Below are positions 23,379-35,180 of a stretch of DNA of 64,000 nucleotides, piece by piece (the stretch's first letter is position 1; every line of letters starts with the position of its first letter). This DNA comes from Adenophora triphylla var. japonica (taxonomy: Eukaryota; Streptophyta; Magnoliopsida; Asterales; Campanulaceae): the NCBI GenBank assembly GCA_022495995.1, contig JAFEMH010006998.1:1-64000 (forward strand), written 5' to 3'. The notes under the pieces were generated by a model. That model was given only the letters and a program-made list of their open reading frames with translations, made no database searches and was not told the origin of the DNA. A program made the translations under genes and the position numbers.

Positions 23379-24166
23379 ATGGATGGGAAAGGTTTGTGAA
23401 AATGAATCCACCGAGTTTTAATGGATATCCTGATACGTTAAAGGCGTAAAGATGGTTAGAGAAAATGAACAAAATCTTTGAGGTTATAGAGAGTCGTAAC
23501 GAAGAGAAAGTTATGTATGCCGTTTTCAAACTTGAAGGTCCAAATGATCGGTGGTGGCAAATTTGAAGAGAAGTTGGGAGCGGGATCATACGCCCGTACT
23601 TGGGATAATTTCACTCATCGGTTCGAGGATTATTTCATTACCATGGTTACAAGGGATAGGAAGGAGATTGAATTCTTAGGACTAAAACAAGGGAACATGA
23701 CGGTGAATCGCATTCCGCCCGGTTTGAGGAATTAGCTAGGTGTTGCCCTCATTTGGTATCGCATGAAGTAAAAAGGGTTCGAAGTTTGTAACAGGTTTGA
23801 GGAGTGAGTTTAGAAAGAAATTATGGATTGATAGTTTCACCGATTATCGACTACCATAGATAGAGCATATAAGGTTGAAAAGGACATTGAGGAAAATAGT
23901 GGAAAATCGAAAGATGGGATTGGAAACAAGCCAAAGTATATAGGACAAGGATCCAAACTCGTTAGAGAACAAACAAGGACTTTAACTTCGTGAAGTGTGA
24001 GAGGAGAGTTTGTTGTAGCTTCTTCATCTAGGCCAAAATCCAAACAAGATGGGATGAATTGTAAATTTTGCAAGAGGATTGGACATACCGAAGATCATTG
24101 TTGAGTAAGCAAGGTAAATGTATTAAGTGTGGAGAAATGGGACACTTTAGGAGGAATTGTCCAAAG
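23379..24166 (+). pseudogene. Gypsy gag remnant with two zinc knuckles
   Basis: In shifting frames one can read MNPPSFNGYPDTLKA, WLEKMNKIFEVI, KVMYAVFKLEGPNDRWW and later RKEIEFLGLKQGNMTV. These are the conserved gag core of plant gypsy elements. Two CCHC knuckles follow: CKFCKRIGHTEDHC (from 24060) and CIKCGEMGHFRRNC (from 24119), separated by a stop. Several stops and frame changes rule out a functional product. Confidence 0.8.
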
Positions 24167-25239
24167 TTTCTTCAGTGGACGAGTTTCAAGCAATGGTCAC
24201 CGGTGGACGTCAAAGAGGTGGTACCAAAAGAGATAGCGAAGGAGAACCGAAAGAGAAGGTCTATGGTCGAGTACATGTTTCGAACCTAGGAGAGATAGTT
24301 TCCTCGCAGGTTACTAAAGGTATATTCCCTGTCTCGTAATTAGGGGTCATATTTTATAGATCCCGTTGCATATCATTTATGCTTGGCATCACATTTTGCT
24401 TATATGTGACATACATTGTTTGAGATGTTGTTTTATTGTTAGAGGATTCTGCTCTTATGAGAGGATACCTCGAACCTCCCTTAATTTACCACGATAGTGA
24501 TGTGGTCATGACTGAGTATGTATTGCCAGTTGATTTGGTATGATTACCAATTTGTAAATAGGAGATATACTTGACCTGGAGGGTTAAGTAGTTGTTATGC
24601 ATTGGTAGACTATCATAAGAAATGAGTCTTCTTTTCTATACCCAATTTGATTATATTGGTATTTGATATAGATAAACCTTTATATGGTATTCTTGTTATA
24701 TATGCGTTTAAGCCAGAAAAATGTTGGTTAAAAAGTGTAAAAGGTATTTGGTTGGTGTTAGACTTGCATAAGAAGTCTTTCCGGAAAATTTTCGTGCTAG
24801 TTGTGAGTAGATGGTAATTATATTTTCATCAAGGTATCGTATGTGTTTATTCTAAGTATGATAAGCAAAAATTTTAAGCCTTATTTTGATGGCTTTATGG
24901 TAATTAGAATTGAGGGTCTCTTTGTTAATTAAAGTTTCGAGAGGATCATGAAAATCATTGGAGGATAGGGTTAATAATCCTTGGTGAGAAGTACTTGTAT
25001 GCAAAGTTTAGCTAGTGTGAGTTGGCTCGAGAAGTTTTCAAAATTTGGGGTTCTATAGTTTTTAAGCTTGGAAGTTACCATGGATCTTGCAAGGATTGTG
25101 TCCGTAATCTTTGAGGTTGGCAAAGTGCTACAAAAGGAATTTTCAAGGAATTCTCGAGAATTATAAAATCGTTGGTTTAGATAACTCGGAAGGACGTCAA
25201 TGGTGTAAGATGTAATAAGAGTGAATAATATTGGTAGAA

Positions 25240-25690
25240 ATGGAGAAAAGATTAACTATAGATCCGATCCTTACCTTACCTAGTGAATGTGAGAACTTTG
25301 TGAATTTTAAGTGCGTATTAGAGGAAGAATTGGTTGTAAAATTATGAGAAATGTGAAAGTGATAGCGTATGCTTTGAGGAAGTTAACTTAGATAAAGCGG
25401 AAATTTTCTTATTCCTTACTTAAGAGTGACTACAATTGTGTTGCGTTATCTAAGTAAGAATCTTATCTTTTTGAAGTTTCCTTTTAGAATTGTGACCGAT
25501 CCTATGAGTTTGGAGAATTTAGTTATTCGAGGGGGAGAGATCTATAAGCCTAAGAGATGGTTGGAACTATTAAAAGATTTTAATTGCGTCATTTTATATT
25601 ATCTGGAAAAGTTATTGTGATTTCGAATGCGATTTGCCGAAAGGCTTATGTGTCGTCAAGCGTATCCTTTGAGTATTAAGGCGAGGCATT
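25240..25690 (+). pseudogene. Gypsy pol remnant (RNase H-like region)
   Basis: Interrupted frames give DPILTLPSECENFVNF, VIAYALRKL and KRWLELLKDFNCVILYY, then a degenerate NAICRKAYVSS. These correspond to the RNase H domain and its ADALSRKAY end in gypsy pol. The RT palm motifs and integrase HHCC/DDE motifs were not found in the interior. Confidence 0.65.
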
Positions 25691-26201
25691 GTTGCAATTA
25701 GTCAGGATAGGCTCATAGAATGTGGAGACTTTAAAGGAAGTCCAACGGTGATTCAGAATTTAATAGGATTAGAGGATAGTCACAAGATGAGGAGATTATC
25801 CAGAATTTTGAAGAATAGATTGTGTGTTGAATTTATTTTCAACTGGAGAAGTTCTATTAATCTTAAGGGAGTTTAGTACAATAGCAGTTTAGTCTAGCAT
25901 TGAATGGGTATTATCTAAAGATTGGTATGAGAAAATTTATTTATGATCCTTCGTACGTGTGGAATTCTGCAATTAAGGATGTTTAGACAAATTTGAATTG
26001 TGTGGGGAAAACGTTGAGAGTTATTAGGATTTCAATTCCGGGATTAAATTCTAGGGTGTTGATAATGTACATAAGAATCATGACTTGAGGAAACTAGTTG
26101 AAAGTGGTAAATTGAAATGTTTGGGAAAGTACCCCTTGTTATGGATCATTAAGGTAATAAAGTTTAAAATTCGGGACGAATTTTCTTTAAGGAGGAGCGA
26201 A

Positions 26202-28941
26202 TGTAACGACCTTAACCCTAGGCACTAATTTAAATATCATATTGTGTGCTTTTAATATTATTGTTAATATTATGTGACCATTTTTATATACTGATTTCAT
26301 ATGTTAGGATACTTGATAGTAAAATAAATTAATGTTCTAGGAAAAATATAAAAATAGCAAATAAATAAATAATGGGAGGAGGATAAATTGGGTAGATAAA
26401 TAATTAGAATGATGTGTCTAATTATTATGTGAAAGCCTTAGTTGAGGGGGGGCCATTCCCTTCTCCCTAATTCCCTCAAATAATGCCTCAAAAGTCATCA
26501 TCCTACCTTACCTCCCCATACCCTCTCTTATACTTCCACACTCCATCTACCTCCTTCCTCATTTCTCTTACTTCTTTCTCTTCTCTTCACTTTCCATGGA
26601 ATCTTGGTGAAAGCCTCCCATTCCAAGAGTTCATACCAAGTTCATTCCTCAACCATTTCCAAATCCAAGTGTCCTTTTGTGAGTGGTTCATCTCAAGGAA
26701 TTGATCAAGCCTAGAAAAGCTTCATTTCATCTTGTTCTAGCTAAAGTGAGTTGTTATGATTCCCTTCTCCTACTTGTTCATGAGCTTTTAAATATTACTC
26801 TTGTTCTATGATGTTGATTTTATGCCTTGAAAACCTTAATGGAAGTTGGATGTTGGAAAATGAAATTTGTTGAAGTTAGGGTTCAAGGAAGATCATTTAA
26901 AAGGGTTGAAATGGGTGAAATGGGTAGAGATAAATAAGCTAGGGCTACTTGGTTTTGAGTTTACATGTTTGGAATGGGACTTGGTAAGGTTAAAGTATCT
27001 TTTGGTGTTCTTGAATTAAGCTTGGTTAGAAGGAATGGAAACCTAGGCATAAAAGGGTCAAAAATCCGAAGTTTTGGCTGGAGGGAGGCTTCGGGCGGTC
27101 GCCCACGGGGCTTGAGCGGCCGCCCATCGCCACAGAAACAACAATTGCCTTTGAAGTCCACTTGGGCGGTCGCCCAAGACCCCAGGAAACTGAATTTTGA
27201 ATCTAAACCAGAAATTGTGTAGCAACCTTGTTTGGTCCCTTATATATTGTGACTCCCAATTAGTAAATTGAGCTTGAACCTTCATAGAGGCCTTGTCTTA
27301 TTGTATAATGATCTTGTAGGATGGTTTGAGAATCCTAACCACTATAAATTAATGGAACCTAATCACTTTCGGATATTAATCAAACCTTCTCAACTTAGAT
27401 TAAAGTAGAACTTGGGCTACTTAAGCATTGTGACTACAACTTAATAATTTAACTTGAATCTCTATCGGGACCTTGTAATATGGATCATTGTCCGGGAAAC
27501 AATTGTTAAGTTTGATTAGTACTTCACCAAAATAGTTCCAACTTGGGAAATAGATCTTGAACTTTTATTAAGGTTATTCGAGGTTGTATAATGAAAATGT
27601 AGGAATGGTTTATGATACCTAGTGGCCTTACTTACTCCATACCTTTGGTGAGTAGTTGCAATAGTATAGAAGCTATAGGTTCACTATTGAGCTAGTTAGT
27701 AATGGGTATGTATCACCTTGTGGCATTGTTATTCCAAGTTGTGGAATTATTGATTATATGGTTATCATAATATTCTAATTATGGACTATTAGACATACTG
27801 TTAAGTGTATCCCAAGTGTGGAATATTTGACTTGTTGTTACATTGCATCCCAAGTGTGGATTGTTTGGTTATATGGTTACCTTACTTGAATTTATATTCA
27901 TTGATGGTATTGATTAGCATGAGTATACATTACCATGTTGTTATATTATGATGCATAGTGTACTAAATGGTTGTTGCACTATGGTATTGATTTCATGAGT
28001 ATACATTACCATGTTGTTATATGATTATCCCTTTTTGTGGATTATGTTTCAAGTATCTATATTGTGCTTGAACATGTTGATATTCGGGGGTATAATGGAA
28101 TTCAATCAATTATGGATTTGTTCTATAAGTGATTGAAGGTTCATCATACTGGGACCGTCCTCTCGTGGCCACAGAGTGGGTGTGCTAACGATCGTATTGA
28201 CCCAAAAGGCTTTACGCACTGTTGCGATTGGTGTACGGGGGAATGCTTACGTATTAAGCCTAAAGCTTTACGGTTAGCGATCTTATTGTTGGATACTCTA
28301 TTATAGGTATCTTTTCTTATATGGATCTCTCGGAGTATGAGTCCTATAAGAGGTGAATGTGCTGGAGGCAATTCACCAAAGAGTGGAGTTTTACTCCCAC
28401 GTTGTACGACTTATGGTTCAGACGGGAAAAGGTAAAATGAGGTAACGTAAGGTGTTACCGCTTTTATAATGTGTTATGTGCTACCATGCTATGTGTTGCA
28501 TCTTGTTTGGCATCTTGCTGCATTCATAATAGCTCATTGAGATTTATTCTCACCCCTTCCCTTTCTTGTTTTAGATTGTCTTGAGACAGTGACTGGAACC
28601 AGTGAGGCCGGGGTTAAATTGTGGACTTTTGCTTTTGGGGACTTGTCAGGTTAAGTGTATAAGTTGGTTGCCTGGATGTATTTATTTAGTAAAACTCTTT
28701 TGAGAAGATGTGTATAAACTCTTTTGTAAAACAAAGTTAAGTATGAGTTTCGATGTAAGAAATCATTTTATGGTTTATGGAAGTTGTGGAGTGGTGATAT
28801 TATTAGTTGGTTTAATTTGGTATTTGAAAATGGGTTTTCTTTTAAAAGGAAAATAAAAGTTTTTAAAATTTAGAGAGGAGATTTCCTAGTTGGGCTCCTC
28901 AAGCTCGGGATACGCTTAGGTCCCGGGTTGGGGTGCTCACA
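26202..28941 (+). repeat. 3' LTR of the gypsy element
   Basis: 2740 bases, nearly identical to 20375-23117. Differences cluster near the GC-rich palindrome patch (about 27065-27125) and in single-base runs. Confidence 0.95.
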
Positions 28942-29597
28942 AACAACATGCTCAATTACACCAACAACCACAATATATTCATCCCAGTTCACAATACATT
29001 CACCACCATCCATCTAGAGCGGTTCCCATACAATCATATTACCAAATGTACCCTTCCCAGCAACAACAACAACATCCTCATCCAACAGCTCACCATTCTG
29101 TTCTTGATCACCAGAATTTTGTGTATTATGTCCCCGCAAGGGCACCTCAGGGTTACAACATATCAATGCAACAGCCTAGCTATAATGAAGGTTCTGCCAC
29201 TGCCCGTACCCAAAATGTGGCCCCTGCTTCTGCAGCTTATAATCCTGCTAGAAATGCGGCCTCTTCTCAACCCGAATTGGCTTCGGGTGTATACGAACAA
29301 ACCGCTTCGGGAACCCACATTTGGTTCAAATTCCTTCAAATCGGCACCGGGCTCAATATGTTGGGTATTCTCGGGTTCAACATCCGTCTCGCCGCAGTAG
29401 CACCTCCTCCTGGTGGTGCTGCCAATTATGGCTATGAATTTGCTGATCCTTCGCAAGGGCATGTGTACTATGCTCAGCCTATGGCTCCTCAATCAGCTAC
29501 CCAGTACCAAACTATGGCATCAAATTTACCTGAAGCTGGTAATCTTCTTTCCTCTGAAAGTATCAAGCAACAGGTAAGAACTTCTCAACCGCAATGA

Positions 29598-30470
29598 CTT
29601 GAATTGAACGAAAAAAATGAAAGATAAATTTTGCAGCGAATGGGTTTGGTTTATTTTTGTATTTTCCGTGATAGAGTCTTGCCTTGTTATTGGGTATTGG
29701 TTGTGGTTATGTATTTGTGGTAGGTAATAAGGAACTCTTTAGTATTTCTTCTTTTTTACTTGTATGCTATATTTTTCTTGTTATTGCCGGCAAAAATTTA
29801 AGGCTTTTGAAATCATATACTGTAAAAGCTCAAACTCATATATTGTTTGTGAAGTCTATATATCAGATTATTGAATAAATGTTATATAATCTAGCCATAG
29901 ATTTGATTTAGATTGTTTGCTTTAGTTGTTCGGTGACTGATCACATATCGTTCTAGACTGTTGGTGGTTCTGATGCAGTGAAGGGTTCTCACTTAAATAG
30001 GTTTTTCGGAGGAAAAACATATCCAATGGCAAACTGTAATTTTATTTCGTGCAATTTTCTTTAACATCTCTCACATGGGGTTAGTCGTGTAATAAGCAAG
30101 GTACTGGTTTCATTTCTCCCCTTTTCTGGTTTGCATCTCGTACATGTTTTCGAGCCTTATAATATACCCTTTATGGTATTGATGTATCTTTGTCTGCCAT
30201 ATCTATTTTTTACTTGGCCTAATCTTATGATCTTGAGACACATGAAAAGTATTAGAGACACAAATCTCTCCCTTGTATTTCCTACAATTTGATCTTGATA
30301 ACCAATGAGTGGTCTTTAACGTGGTAATGGGTTTGTTAAACAGCCATCACTAATCAAACAATCAACAACAAATGGAATTCATCTAGACATTTCATCAAAC
30401 ACACAGAGAGCATGCTAGAAAATAAGAAATCAAAGAAATTTTTAACAAAATATGGATACCTGGAGACTGA
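29598..30470. other. 3' flank of the PB1 fragment, non-coding
   Basis: AT-rich, with UTR-like character (T-rich runs, several AATAAA-like motifs near 29870). No gene or repeat pair is seen. Confidence 0.45.
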
Positions 30471-30600
30471 ATGGCGGTTGCTACTGTTGCGGCACTTGGA
30501 TCCTCTGATCAGAACATTCATCAAACCAAATTTAAAGGAAATGGTGAAATAGAGTATGCGTGTGTGTGTGTGTGTATTTGTATGTGTGTTCGAAGGAAAA
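30471..30600 (+). other. Possible captured 5' gene fragment with a (GT)n microsatellite
   Basis: A short open frame, MAVATVAALGSSDQNIHQTK at 30471 onward, looks like a genuine protein start: Ala/Val-rich, with GC content above its surroundings. It soon runs into a (GT)n tract at about 30557-30592. I do not recognise the protein. The minus-strand open frame over the same region is a mirror of low-complexity sequence. It may be a gene scrap in the putative Helitron. Confidence 0.3.
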
Positions 30601-31048
30601 ATTGGGTCGAGATCAGCGATGAAGAAAGAGGGAGGAGGAGAGAGACTGTCTAAGGGAGAGAGGGTGATGGTGAATTTGGAAAAAGATTCTCGCCTACTAC
30701 CTCCGCCGCCGCTATACCTCCAGCACCGCCGTGGGGACAGGCTAAATCGAAAAGGGAGTAGGGGAGGAGGAAAGGGCAGAGGGATTGTAAGAGAACGTGA
30801 GGGGTGAGAGACATGGATAAGGATGAAGCCATTTTTGTCATTTAGAGAGAGATAGAAAATTTGGGGATTTGTAGAGAGAGAGAGAGAGAAAGATGTATTT
30901 AATTGTGAGAGAAGATGGGTAGACGTTGGTGAGAAGATGGGCAAACGTGGGTGACGGTTGAGGAGTGGGTAATTGTTGAGATTAATCTTAGCCGTCAAAT
31001 TTATTTTCTAACTTTCAATCCTGACCCTTCTTTATGTATAGCTAAGAG

Positions 31049-32607
31049 GCAGTTTTTTCCTTCCTGTATTGTATATTAGATTTTGTATTAATCTGTAATA
31101 AAACTGTATACAAGATAATGCATGATAGTGCATACTCATATAATACAGCATTGAAGATAACAAGGGGCGGCGACCGTTGACCGTTGATTGAATTTCGGCG
31201 ACCGTTGACAGAATTCCGGGGAGTTTTCGGTGGCCGACAACCGGATTCCGACGACCGTTGACTGTTGGCCGTCGAGGATACTGTTCATAATTTTTAAACA
31301 CTTCATATATAATACAGTATAATATAATACTGCATTTGAACTTATGTGACATTTAAATAAATAAGAAACTTGAGGGTAAATCATTTATCCCAAAAGGAAC
31401 TTATAGGTAAAAATTCGGTTTAATTTCATGAGCCCCCTCACCTCAAATCATTCAAAGCCCAAGCGAGATTCAAAAATCCACACACAAATAAAAATTCAGA
31501 TCAAAATGCAATAAAAACCACAAATCGCGCGAGGGGTGTGATCGCTCGGTCTAGGGGTGTGATCGCCCCCTCAGTCCCCCTTGTTTTCCCATATTTTTTT
31601 CAATTCTTGTCTTATACCCTTAGTTATATGAGTGAATTTTATTATTTTTTAAGAAAATATGAAAAATTGTGAAAAAATAATATTAAGTATAAGAGTAATT
31701 CTGATATTATACTTTTAGATATATGAAGGTATAAGAGAAGATTGTTTAAAAAATGATGGAAAATTGTGAAAAAAAAATACTCTTATACCTAGGTATAAGA
31801 GTATATTTATCATTATATCTAAATATAAAAGTAATTCTAATATTATACATTTAGATAAAGGAAGCTATATGAGAAAATTGTTTAATAAAATATGTTGTTT
31901 TTTTTTTTTAAGAAAGGTTGAAAAATTGTGAAAAAATAATTCTCTTATACCTTGGTATAAGAGTATACCTTTGGTATAAAAGCGAGGGGGGAGGGGTATA
32001 TGTGGGTGTAGATTTATGTGAAATTTTGTATCTTTATTGGAATTTTATAACTTTAATGTCTCGATTGAGGGCCTTAGAGTCCTCATCTCTAAAATTCCTA
32101 AGGAAGAATATGAAGTCAATAATGTAAAATGGACAAAAATATAAATATTTAAAGAGAATTGTTATTCACCTCACAACATTACTAAATACCCCCGCACTAT
32201 TAAATTTATCTAAAAATTAAACATTCAATACTAGATACACCACCATTATTCATATTTTATTATTTAAAATTCCTAAACAATTATCCACCTAAATTTAACA
32301 AAACACACCCTCACACAACACCCAATCTTCATCTTCTCCGGCCAATCTTCATTTTCTCCGATCAACTCTTCATCTTCTCCGGCCAATCAACTCTTCATCG
32401 TTTTCGGCCAATTTTCATCTCCCTCCCCCCCCCCTCTCATTCTCTTTCAGTTTTCACATTTTTTTGATCTCCCTGTCTAGACCTAGAGCCAGTGGCAAAG
32501 TCACGTTGAAGCTATGGGGGTCGGTCGACCCTCTTCAAATTTGGAACGTGTCAATATTTACCCTTTTAAATTTTTTAAAAATGACTTTTTACTACTAAAA
32601 ATGATGA
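31049..32607. other. Intergenic AT-rich sequence with repeat scraps
   Basis: There is no gene. About 31330-31425 is related in inverse orientation to about 56275-56350 (AAGTTCCTTTTGG and CTCAAGTTTCT blocks). About 31160-31280 has CGACCGTTGAC repeats. About 31620-31990 has repeated CTTATACC/GGTATAAG patches. About 32325-32410 has tandem CTTCATCTTCTCCGGCCAAT units. Confidence 0.5.
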
Positions 32608-33274
32608 TGAACAGACAAAAAGTGTCGAGCTGGCCCTATCGAGTAAAGCCCAATCTTCAACCTATTATTGTCACCACGTTCTCAGTGGGTTAGGCCCAAA
32701 TTATTACCGGGCCCAAGGCCCATCAACATGATCAGTCGACCTAAGCTCATTGTCAGACTTACGAGATCCCGACCTAGCTTGGTCCGACTCTACGATCCAT
32801 ACGACATTCGGGTACAGTCCAGCCCTACCCATTAGTCAGGTCAACCTAGACCCAACAGGTGACCTCGACCTACATCGTTATGTAGACCTACAGAGTCCTG
32901 GCGTGCTTATGATTCTTTGTCTAACAAGACTCCCTACAAATCAGGAGTTATTTATGGATAAGATCTCTAAATACGTATCTGTTCCACAAATCATAGGATC
33001 TCATGCAATCCTACCTCAAATACAACTCTCATCAATAACTATAATTACAAAGCAACGTCAACCGCTCCAAGGTAACTACAATTTTGTTATTTGAGAATAC
33101 ATTGTTCTTTATAACTTTATTTGCTCTCGGAATCACCATACTTACTCTCACGTCCGAGGGTCTTCGCCGGAGACCATTCCGACTAGTCGTGGGTTCTGTG
33201 TTTCAGGTCAAGGAGCCAAGTGATTAGTCTTGCCACGTGAACGGAGATTGATAAGCACGATTCTTACAGCATCA
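32608..33274. mobile_element. Solo LTR, 667 bases
   Basis: It begins TGAACAG and ends AGCATCA, with an exact 5-base duplication GATGA on each side (32603-32607, 33275-33279). The interior has an LTR-like layout, including a CTCACGTCCGAGGGTCTTCG block near the 3' part. No internal retrotransposon sequence adjoins it, so it looks like the product of LTR-LTR recombination. A similar block at about 1630-1680 may be a decayed relative. Confidence 0.75.
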
Positions 33275-33757
33275 GATGAAAATATGCATTTTGACCCTCT
33301 TAAATTTGAGAAAAAATTGCACTAAATTAATATTTCAACCCCTTTATATACAAAAATTGAATAATTCAAATATAAAGAAAATATCTTGACTCCCTTATCA
33401 AAATTTTTTGATTTTGCCACTAACTAGTGCCAATCCGTGATCATCAATAAAATCTAAAGTGGGCCAGCATGAGAGTCCTGTAGATGACTCAGCTTATGGT
33501 AAAAAGATGATGAGTGAAGATGACTCAGATTATGGTAAAATGATGTCAGAGCCTTGCTTCTCCAGTACCGACAAATACAAAAAATGTACGTAATTTATGA
33601 ATAATTATTGAATGGAATGAAAGCGAAATATGACGTCAGCATTGCTAACCCAGTAGTGACAAGTAGCAGTTTGCTAGTGTTTCTGTGTGTAACTGAATGA
33701 AATGAGTAACTGAATGAAATGAAAGATTTGTTGTCCGAAAAAACATACAAATATTTA

Positions 33758-35016
33758 CTCCCTCCGTTCCCGGACTCCCGGGTTAAGCTTCACCATTTTG
33801 AGAGTTAAATACTAAATACAGGAAACGAAAAATACATGGAACGAAAAATTTCAATCCTGTTCTTGCCCGTCTCATGTGTATATACACGCTCACTTATCCC
33901 GTGTGAATCTACACGAGATGTCTCCACCCCACTTTCTCCGATCCTCCGAACAGCAAACGCCGTCATATCTTCAAGAACAGCTTTGTACACAATACCCGAC
34001 GACCTGCTAGTATATATGCCGAAGCTTTCAGCAACGTATCGATTTCGAGTTCAGTCTCTCCGTCCACCATTATAAGCGCCCTTTCATTTGATTGAAGATT
34101 CACGTTTTGGTAATCGGTTGTTTCATGTTGATGATGATGATGGTTGTTGATCTTTTGGTAATGGGTTTTGCCTAATTCTTCACTCGACCCGGTTGTTGAC
34201 GTTTCTTCTCCGTTGTTGATTGTTATGCATGACCAGGTTGTTTGGGTTTTGGATTCTTTGGAAATGGTGAATTCGTCTTTGTGGAGTGGAACTGGTTTGG
34301 ATATGACTATGACGTTGGGTTTTTGTTTCTTGTGCTTCTTCCACCTGTAGACGTAGAGGATTATGATTGCTAAAATCCCGATTCCGGCGAGGTCGCCGAC
34401 TATGATTGCGACGATCTTGGGTTTTATGTGAAGCCCGCCTTGTGTTCGACCATTTGTCTGAGTGGATCCTTCAGACGTGTTGTCTGATGGGGATGAGTTT
34501 ATGGTTCTTGGGATTGCTGCGATTGCTGCTGGAGGGGTGCTGTTGGTGGTTACATTGAGAGGATTGGTCATTGTTGAAGGGACTGTGCAGACTTTATCAA
34601 GTGGGCTGCCGCAGGGACTGCCGGAATGGGAATGGTGCGTCGTACGTACTGAGAGAGAGCGGGGGAGAGGAAGAGGGAGAGTGTTGTTTGAATATGAAAT
34701 GAAAAAAAAAATTATATAAATGGGTATTTTGATAATTTTTTTGGTTTCCTGTATTTAACCATATCCCCATTTTTGTGAGGCACAAATATTAAGAAAGCAA
34801 TATATATATTTAAAAATAATGGGAGTGAGAAGAATTGTGAGAGGTAAGAAGTGAATGGATATGACAAGTGTGACCCATAATTTAAATGTGTGAGAGAGAA
34901 AAATTAGTGAATATAATAGAATATTAATAAACTTTTTTTCTATTTTAGAAAAGATGAAGCTTTTAACGGGAGATCCTTTTGAATAATTGGTAAAGCTTAA
35001 GTTGAGACCGAGGGAG
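33758..35016. mobile_element. Stowaway-like TIR element carrying an LRR receptor-kinase gene piece
   Basis: TA flanks both ends (33756-33757, 35017-35018). The left arm CTCCCTCCGTTCCCGG...GGTTAAGCTTCACCATTTT pairs with the right arm AATTGGTAAAGCTTAA...GACCGAGGGAG over about 40 bases with mismatches. The interior is not the usual MITE filler alone. About 33880-34640 encodes, on the minus strand, part of an LRR receptor-like kinase. The remaining 34720-34980 looks like ordinary MITE interior. Confidence 0.75.
33880..34640 (-). pseudogene. LRR receptor-like kinase fragment inside a MITE-type element
   Basis: Reading minus from about 34625: SGSPCGSPLDKVCTVPSTMT (the cysteine-pair cap after LRRs), a Ser/Thr/Pro-rich stretch, then IKPKIVAIIVGDLAGIGILA and IIILYVYRWKKHKKQ (transmembrane segment and stop-transfer). 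The juxtamembrane region follows, then LIMVDGETELEIDTLLKASA at about 34000-34060. After a frame break comes IVYKAVLEDMTAFAVRRIGE (kinase N-lobe, VRR in the place of the usual VAVK). It ends soon after GESGVE. There are no LRRs and no kinase catalytic loop. This is the class typified by At4g37250/At2g23300. It is a non-functional fragment. Confidence 0.82.
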
Positions 35017-35105
35017 TATGTGATTTTAAAAACTGGACTATTTACATCAACCTGTATTACTTTGAATAACTCAATAGTACTCTCCTAACTCCTTTATCTT
35101 TGACT

Positions 35106-35180
35106 CCCAACACCAACAAAATCTTAATCCCAAAATAATTTGGGATCTGCTAACATTAATCCTCATATGATATATCATCG
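35106..35180 (-). repeat. 3' tail of an RTE-type LINE
   Basis: CAACAAAATCTTAATCCCAA followed by AATAATTTGGGATCTGCTAA matches the terminal block common to plant RTE elements, read from their 3' end. A second copy is at 53353-53420. Confidence 0.5.

Larger units (their letters stand above)
20375..28941 (+). mobile_element. Young Ty3-gypsy element with 2.74-kb LTRs and a short, broken interior
   Basis: LTRs 20375-23117 and 26202-28941 start TGTAACGACC and end GCTCACA. An exact AACAA duplication flanks them (20370-20374, 28942-28946). The PBS TTGGTATCAGAGC starts at 23118. The purine tract AAGGAGGAGCGA ends just before the 3' LTR. By eye the LTRs differ at only a couple of dozen places in 2.7 kb, so insertion is recent. 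The 3.08-kb interior keeps only gag and RNase H remnants full of stops. It must have been mobilised by proteins from another element. Confidence 0.95.
20312..29597 (+). pseudogene. C-terminal fragment of a PB1-domain gene, split by a gypsy element
   Basis: Two coding segments, 20312-20374 and 28947-29597, join in one frame when the gypsy element and one AACAA copy are ignored: QIQDSGYLLPTQFDPQQ, then HAQLHQQPQYIHPSSQYIHH. The Gln/Pro/Tyr-rich tail goes on through YYQMYPSQQQQQ, FVYYVPARAPQGYN, AANYGYEFADPSQGHVYY and ATQYQTM, ending KQQVRTSQPQ-stop. This matches the C-terminal half of plant octicosapeptide/Phox/Bem1p proteins (type At5g64430/At5g09620). Between about 29320 and 29390 two compensating one-base shifts alter about 23 residues. 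The PB1 domain itself is not in the window. A possible acceptor (TTCAG at 20307-20311) precedes the fragment. It is either a captured piece or a gene killed by the insertion. Confidence 0.82.

Noticed and set aside
30354..30998. 214-codon minus-strand open frame
   Set aside because: Low-complexity Ser/Pro/Thr-His translation across a microsatellite and GA-rich tracts; no domain, no plausible exon structure.
31030..31050. Confirmed Helitron 5' end
   Set aside because: The TC start is preceded by C instead of A and no second copy is available in the window. It is kept only as a candidate.
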